Assembly (NCBI GenBank): GCA_002506015.1 | Contig: DAWR01000140.1 | Location: 1 to 10,306 of the forward strand | Length of the DNA stretch: 10,306 nucleotides | Direction of reading: 5' to 3' | From: Candidatus Methanogasteraceae archaeon UBA261 | GTDB lineage: Archaea > Halobacteriota > Methanosarcinia > Methanosarcinales > Methanogasteraceae | In this document: one piece after another, positions 7,976 to 10,306 of the stretch | How positions within the stretch are numbered: position 1 is the stretch's first letter | Layout of the letters: each line of letters opens with the position of its first letter | Notes under the pieces: model-generated | What the model was told of the DNA's origin: nothing | Databases searched by the model: none | Seen by the model: only the letters and a program-made list of their open reading frames with translations | Position numbers and translations under genes: made by a program

Positions 7976-8470
7976 TTAGGAATAGGTCGAGAACGATAAA
8001 CCTTTTGGTTGCTCCGGTGTTTCAACTTTATCCGCTTTGCATGACCCCCTCTTTACGTTTATTGGGGTCTGCTCTGGCATCGTGGATGGGTGGTAGCCGC
8101 CCCAGACGACCGGGAGTTTTGGGTATCTGGCTTTTACAATAGCCGATACATCGAGTCCGTCCCGGATCTGGTAGCAGGTCATGCTGCTCACCGCAAAGAG
8201 CAGGGCATTGCTGCACGCAGCAAGGATCTGTTCGGTATAATTCTCATCAACAACTGCACTGAATATTCTCACGTCGTAGTCATCCGCAACCATCCGCGCA
8301 ATCGCAAGAAGAGAGAGCGGCGCATTGACGAGCGGTACTTTTGTGGATGTTGTGGCGTGTTCTTCGATGTTTTGCACGGGTGACGGGTTGAACAGCACGA
8401 TAGACGGTTTATCAGGGATTTCCTGGGCTTGAGATCTGTGAGTTTGATTTGCGATAGAACCGGCGTTCAT
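7976..8470 (-). CDS. B12-binding-like N-terminal fragment of a radical SAM protein
   Basis: A 164-aa reading frame that looks like the N-terminal cobalamin-binding-type Rossmann domain of a B12-binding radical SAM enzyme: PSIVLFNPSP (22-31), VPLVNAPLSLLAIARMVADD (45-64), YDVRIFSAVVDE (65-76), LLFAVSSMTCYQIRDGL (90-106), then PKLPVVWGGYHPSTMPEQT (118-136). Family resemblance stops near residue 137 (about 8063-8050), before any radical SAM domain; the remaining 27 residues look random. It is therefore truncated, and a likely counterpart lies at 798-1. I chose the ATG at 8470 because a TATA box lies about 26 bases upstream, pointing to leaderless mRNA; an ATG at 8551 would lie before that promoter. 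It ends 7 bases before mtrE. Whether the fragment is still made or used is unknown. Confidence 0.65.
   Translation of the reverse strand: MNAGSIANQTHRSQAQEIPDKPSIVLFNPSPVQNIEEHATTSTKVPLVNAPLSLLAIARMVADDYDVRIFSAVVDENYTEQILAACSNALLFAVSSMTCYQIRDGLDVSAIVKARYPKLPVVWGGYHPSTMPEQTPINVKRGSCKADKVETPEQPKGLSFSTYS
7995..8006 (-). promoter_or_regulatory. Possible TATA/BRE element before mtrE
   Basis: On the minus strand AAAAGG is followed by TTTATCG, with the TATA-like core centred about 30 bases before the mtrE ATG. This spacing would give a very short leader or leaderless mRNA, which would fit the missing Shine-Dalgarno of mtrE. The match to the archaeal consensus is only partial and the element lies inside the tail of the truncated upstream gene, so the operon could equally start at the stronger TATA box near 8497. 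Confidence 0.3.
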
Positions 8471-8491
8471 TGCGGTAATTTGCAATCTGTT

Positions 8492-8502
8492 CGTATAAAA
8501 GT
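8492..8502 (-). promoter_or_regulatory. Archaeal TATA-box promoter
   Basis: The minus strand reads GACTTTTATACG, a good archaeal TATA box, centred about 26 bases upstream of the ATG at 8470. That spacing places transcription start at the start codon, giving leaderless mRNA for the truncated radical SAM gene. With no terminator before mtrE, this promoter may also drive the whole mtr-mer operon. Confidence 0.6.
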
Positions 8503-8744
8503 CAATCGGGCGCTGGGTGTGGGGACTGTCGCGTCGCCGCGGTGCTGACATCGTTTTTGAATCTGTTAATCCGGGTCTTGTGTCTGCTACTCAGGATTTT
8601 GGATATCCAAGAGTAAGCTTTGGGCAGCAATTGCCGTTATGGCTGTAAACGCATACAAGCGAAGGCTTGTTTCTTTCATTTCGTAAATATTTTAGACACT
8701 TTTTAATTTCTTCAGGGTTGACCCGGGTTATGGTAAAGAAGATT

Positions 8745-8812
8745 AACCACAGAGGACGCGGTGGGCACAGAGCGTTGCTTTTTCCACCGTGTCCTCCGTG
8801 CGCTTTGTGGTT
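8745..8812. repeat. Imperfect inverted repeat of the AACCACAGAGG type
   Basis: Arms 8745-8771 (beginning AACCACAGAGGACGCGG) and 8786-8812 (ending GCTTTGTGGTT) match in 18 of 27 positions by my count, more if G-U pairs are allowed, around a 14-base spacer. The CCACAGAGG...CCTCCGTG...TGTGG pattern resembles a degenerate dispersed repeat family found in many environmental genomes. It is intergenic, and could fold as a hairpin in RNA from either strand. Confidence 0.6.
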
Positions 8813-8833
8813 TTCCGAAACCTTGTTCGAAAA

Positions 8834-8885
8834 TATCAAAAAGTCTCCGGGGTTTTGGTCACTGCAACGCGAGATACCAGAGACT
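8834..8885 (-). terminator. Hairpin terminator after the zinc-ribbon gene
   Basis: Read on the minus strand, AGTCTCTGG (8885-8877) pairs with CCGGAGACT (8850-8842), a 9-bp stem with one G-T wobble and a 26-base loop, followed at once by TTTTTGATATTTT. It begins 3 bases after the stop of the zinc-ribbon gene and separates that pair from the radical SAM/mtr transcription unit. Confidence 0.55.
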
Positions 8886-8887
8886 CA

Positions 8888-9505
8888 TTAGAATTCCTTC
8901 CTCGTCTCTCCGCATTTTACGCACTTGTACACCGTGTACTTCTTATGCTTTTTTAAGAGTTCAAACTTGTGGTCACACTCAGGCACCGGCTCTGTCACGG
9001 TTGTTTCCCCCGGCCCCATCAACTCCCTGATTTGTGAATCGGTATCCTTCTGCCGCTCACAAAAATCATCCAGACGTCTGTACGAATCGCATAACAACAG
9101 GAACCGCTGGGTATCGATGATCCGGATCAATGCATTGATGAGACCGGAATCCAGTTCTAATTCTATTTTCAACCCGGGTTCAGGTTCAACGTAGCTGGCA
9201 ACGATGCAATCACCGTTTCTGACCAATTCACCGTCCATTTCGTCACAATCGATGAGAAGGGATACTCCGGTCGAGAGCGAGTCTCCACTCCCGTTTAAGA
9301 ATTCTTTCAACTCACTTAAGATATCGACCGTGGTGGAGTCAAGAATCAAATCTATAAAATCGTCTGCGATACGGATTGAACCGGTGTCAAAGTCAGAACG
9401 TACATTCGCAATCTCGAACTTGTCAACCGATTCATCCGGACCCAAACGGTATTTGATATCAGTGTACACCGGGGGGGATATTGTATATATTACAGTCGTT
9501 TGCAT
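8888..9505 (-). CDS. Unknown protein with C-terminal zinc-ribbon-like motif
   Basis: Not recognised. From the ATG at 9505 it has 205 residues. The body is acidic and mixed alpha/beta, with hydrophobic alternation typical of a folded soluble domain (IADDFIDLILDSTTVDILSE, 46-65; LINALIRIIDTQRFLLLCDS, 122-141). The tail has CDH (177-179), then 15 residues and CVKCG (195-199), a C-x-H...CxxC arrangement that could bind one zinc. The start is uncertain: the ATG at 9505 overlaps the preceding gene by 47 bases, a GTG at 9469 would overlap by 11, and neither has a clear Shine-Dalgarno. The overlap indicates co-transcription with the HEAT-repeat gene, whose tail is also Cys-rich, so both may bind metal and act together; this is inference. 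Confidence 0.7.
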   Translation of the reverse strand: MQTTVIYTISPPVYTDIKYRLGPDESVDKFEIANVRSDFDTGSIRIADDFIDLILDSTTVDILSELKEFLNGSGDSLSTGVSLLIDCDEMDGELVRNGDCIVASYVEPEPGLKIELELDSGLINALIRIIDTQRFLLLCDSYRRLDDFCERQKDTDSQIRELMGPGETTVTEPVPECDHKFELLKKHKKYTVYKCVKCGETRKEF

Positions 9506-10306
9506 GGCATACCGCGCAATCAAACGCGGAGTCTGGTTCGCATTCGAAGCAGAATTTGTCGCGAGCCGCAGGGTCGCCTGAGATCAGACAAATTTCCTCG
9601 CCATGATCATAATTCTTACAGATACGGCAGCATCCGTAGATCATCCAGTCTTCTGATTCGAGCACCTGATCAGTTTCCAGACGCATGATAGCATACTCGG
9701 CTTCGGCAGATATGTTGGTGAAGTCGCCTAAATCCCCATTATATCTCTCCGCGATGGTTCTCAGACGCGGTATGATCTCAGGGTTGTGCTGATCCGGGAA
9801 ACCGCTGCACAGATGCTCCAGATCCCCCATATACTCGTTATCGCCCTCAAATCGGTCAAGAAGTTCTATCATAAAATGAAACGACCGCTGATCCGGTATC
9901 ATTGAGAGCGCGTCGATCGCATAGGCGGTGCTGATTTTGTGCCCATATTCACCAATCCCCGGTTTGTCCAGCCGGTCGTTGATTCGATCGATCAGCGGCT
10001 GAACCGCAGGAGTGCCGATCTTCGCCAGTGCCTCTGATGCACATTCGCACAGATCCTCCGAATCGGTCTCGAGCGCATCGATCAGCGCTGGAACCGCAGT
10101 GGGGCTACCGATCTCACCAAGCACGTCCGCTGCGATGATGGAGCTGTATGAGTCTGGAATGTACAAATAATCAGTCAGAGGTTCGACAATCGTCGTGCCA
10201 ATTTCTATCAGGCGTTCTTTGACAGAAGAAAGCCTTTTCTCTATATTCTTCGATTTCGGATCGAGTAGTACCTCCCACCGCTCCCGCATATCATCGAGCC
10301 CATCGA
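9459..10306 (-). CDS. HEAT-repeat protein with Cys-rich C-terminal tail (5' end off window)
   Basis: The N-terminal two thirds contain HEAT/PBS-lyase-type helical repeats, clearest at AADVLGEIGSPTAVPALIDA (53-72) and ASEALAKIGTPAVQPLIDRI (84-103), with less regular repeats to about 205. Numbering is from the first in-window ATG at 10289. After an acidic linker comes a Cys-rich tail: CCRIC (220-224), Cys234, CFEC (247-250), CAVC (258-261) and Cys266, nine cysteines in 47 residues, probably a metal-binding module. The ATG at 10289 has no ribosome site, and the frame stays open to the window edge (DGLDD before that Met), so the true start probably lies outside. HEAT repeats usually serve as protein-binding scaffolds; no enzyme activity can be assigned. 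It overlaps the next gene downstream. Confidence 0.8.
   Translation of the reverse strand, partial: DGLDDMRERWEVLLDPKSKNIEKRLSSVKERLIEIGTTIVEPLTDYLYIPDSYSSIIAADVLGEIGSPTAVPALIDALETDSEDLCECASEALAKIGTPAVQPLIDRINDRLDKPGIGEYGHKISTAYAIDALSMIPDQRSFHFMIELLDRFEGDNEYMGDLEHLCSGFPDQHNPEIIPRLRTIAERYNGDLGDFTNISAEAEYAIMRLETDQVLESEDWMIYGCCRICKNYDHGEEICLISGDPAARDKFCFECEPDSAFDCAVCHANDCNIYNIPPGVH

Larger units (their letters stand above)
8471..8887 (-). other. Intergenic region without a convincing gene
   Basis: This 417-base gap holds the terminator of the upstream pair (8834-8885), an imperfect inverted repeat (8745-8812), an AT-rich stretch and the TATA box near 8497. A 30-codon minus frame at 8679-8587 (MKETSLRLYAFTAITAIAAQ...) has no ribosome site and is not called a gene. 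The only longer open frame here (8839-8591, minus) is mostly a translation of the inverted repeat, with peptide such as HKAHGGHGGK. Confidence 0.6.

Noticed and set aside
7969..8025. TTG start that would lengthen MtrE by 19 residues
   Set aside because: The extra peptide is basic, unlike MtrE N-termini, and no ribosome site precedes it; the ATG at 7968 gives the usual length.
8591..8839. 82-codon minus-strand frame as a gene
   Set aside because: Much of it is the translated inverted repeat, it has no ribosome site, and it starts inside the terminator tail.
9480..9492. TATA-like TAATATATAC as a promoter for the zinc-ribbon gene
   Set aside because: It lies inside the end of the HEAT gene, and a start about 26 bases on would leave no ATG or GTG in frame nearby; overlapping genes argue for co-transcription.
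1..10306. CRISPR array, tRNA, rRNA or transposase gene
   Set aside because: I saw no regularly spaced repeats, no cloverleaf-like sequence and no transposase motif on either strand, so the mechanism that placed the operon in the radical SAM gene is not visible here.

Overview
The window is a piece of a methanogen-type or anaerobic alkane/methane-oxidising archaeon (Halobacteriota/Methanosarcinales-like). The evidence is a complete mtr operon for the Na+-pumping methyl-H4MPT:coenzyme M methyltransferase, the F420-dependent reductase gene mer, archaeal TATA-type promoter sequence and strong GGAGG-type ribosome binding sites. Exact lineage cannot be read from the sequence. A recognisable mer argues against lineages reported to have lost it, such as ANME-1. 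All supported genes lie on the minus strand, so transcription runs from high to low coordinates.

Layout in transcription order: (1) about 10306-8888, a HEAT-repeat protein with a Cys-rich tail (probably cut by the window edge) and an overlapping unknown protein with a C-terminal zinc-ribbon-like motif, ended by a hairpin terminator. (2) 8887-8471, non-coding: the terminator, an imperfect inverted repeat and a good TATA box. (3) 8470-7976, the N-terminal B12-binding-like half of a radical SAM gene. (4) 7968-3302, mtrE-D-C-B-A-F-G-H, all eight subunits, tightly packed. (5) 3286-2297, mer. (6) 2292-799, a 497-residue conserved archaeal protein (DUF2193-like). (7) 798-1, the C-terminal half of a radical SAM gene, broken by two compensating frameshifts and an in-frame TGA.

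Mer makes methyl-H4MPT and Mtr moves that methyl group to coenzyme M while pumping Na+, so consecutive steps of the Wolfe cycle are encoded together (both run in reverse in alkane or methane oxidisers). The unknown 497-aa gene starts 4 bases after mer with its Shine-Dalgarno inside mer, which suggests a role linked to this pathway.

The most unusual observation is that the mtr-mer-DUF2193 block sits between an N-terminal and a C-terminal radical SAM fragment on the same strand. The middle of that protein, including the CxxxCxxC Fe-S motif, is missing. The simplest reading is that the operon was inserted into, or rearranged through, a B12-binding radical SAM gene and may now use its promoter. 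That the two fragments come from one gene is inference.
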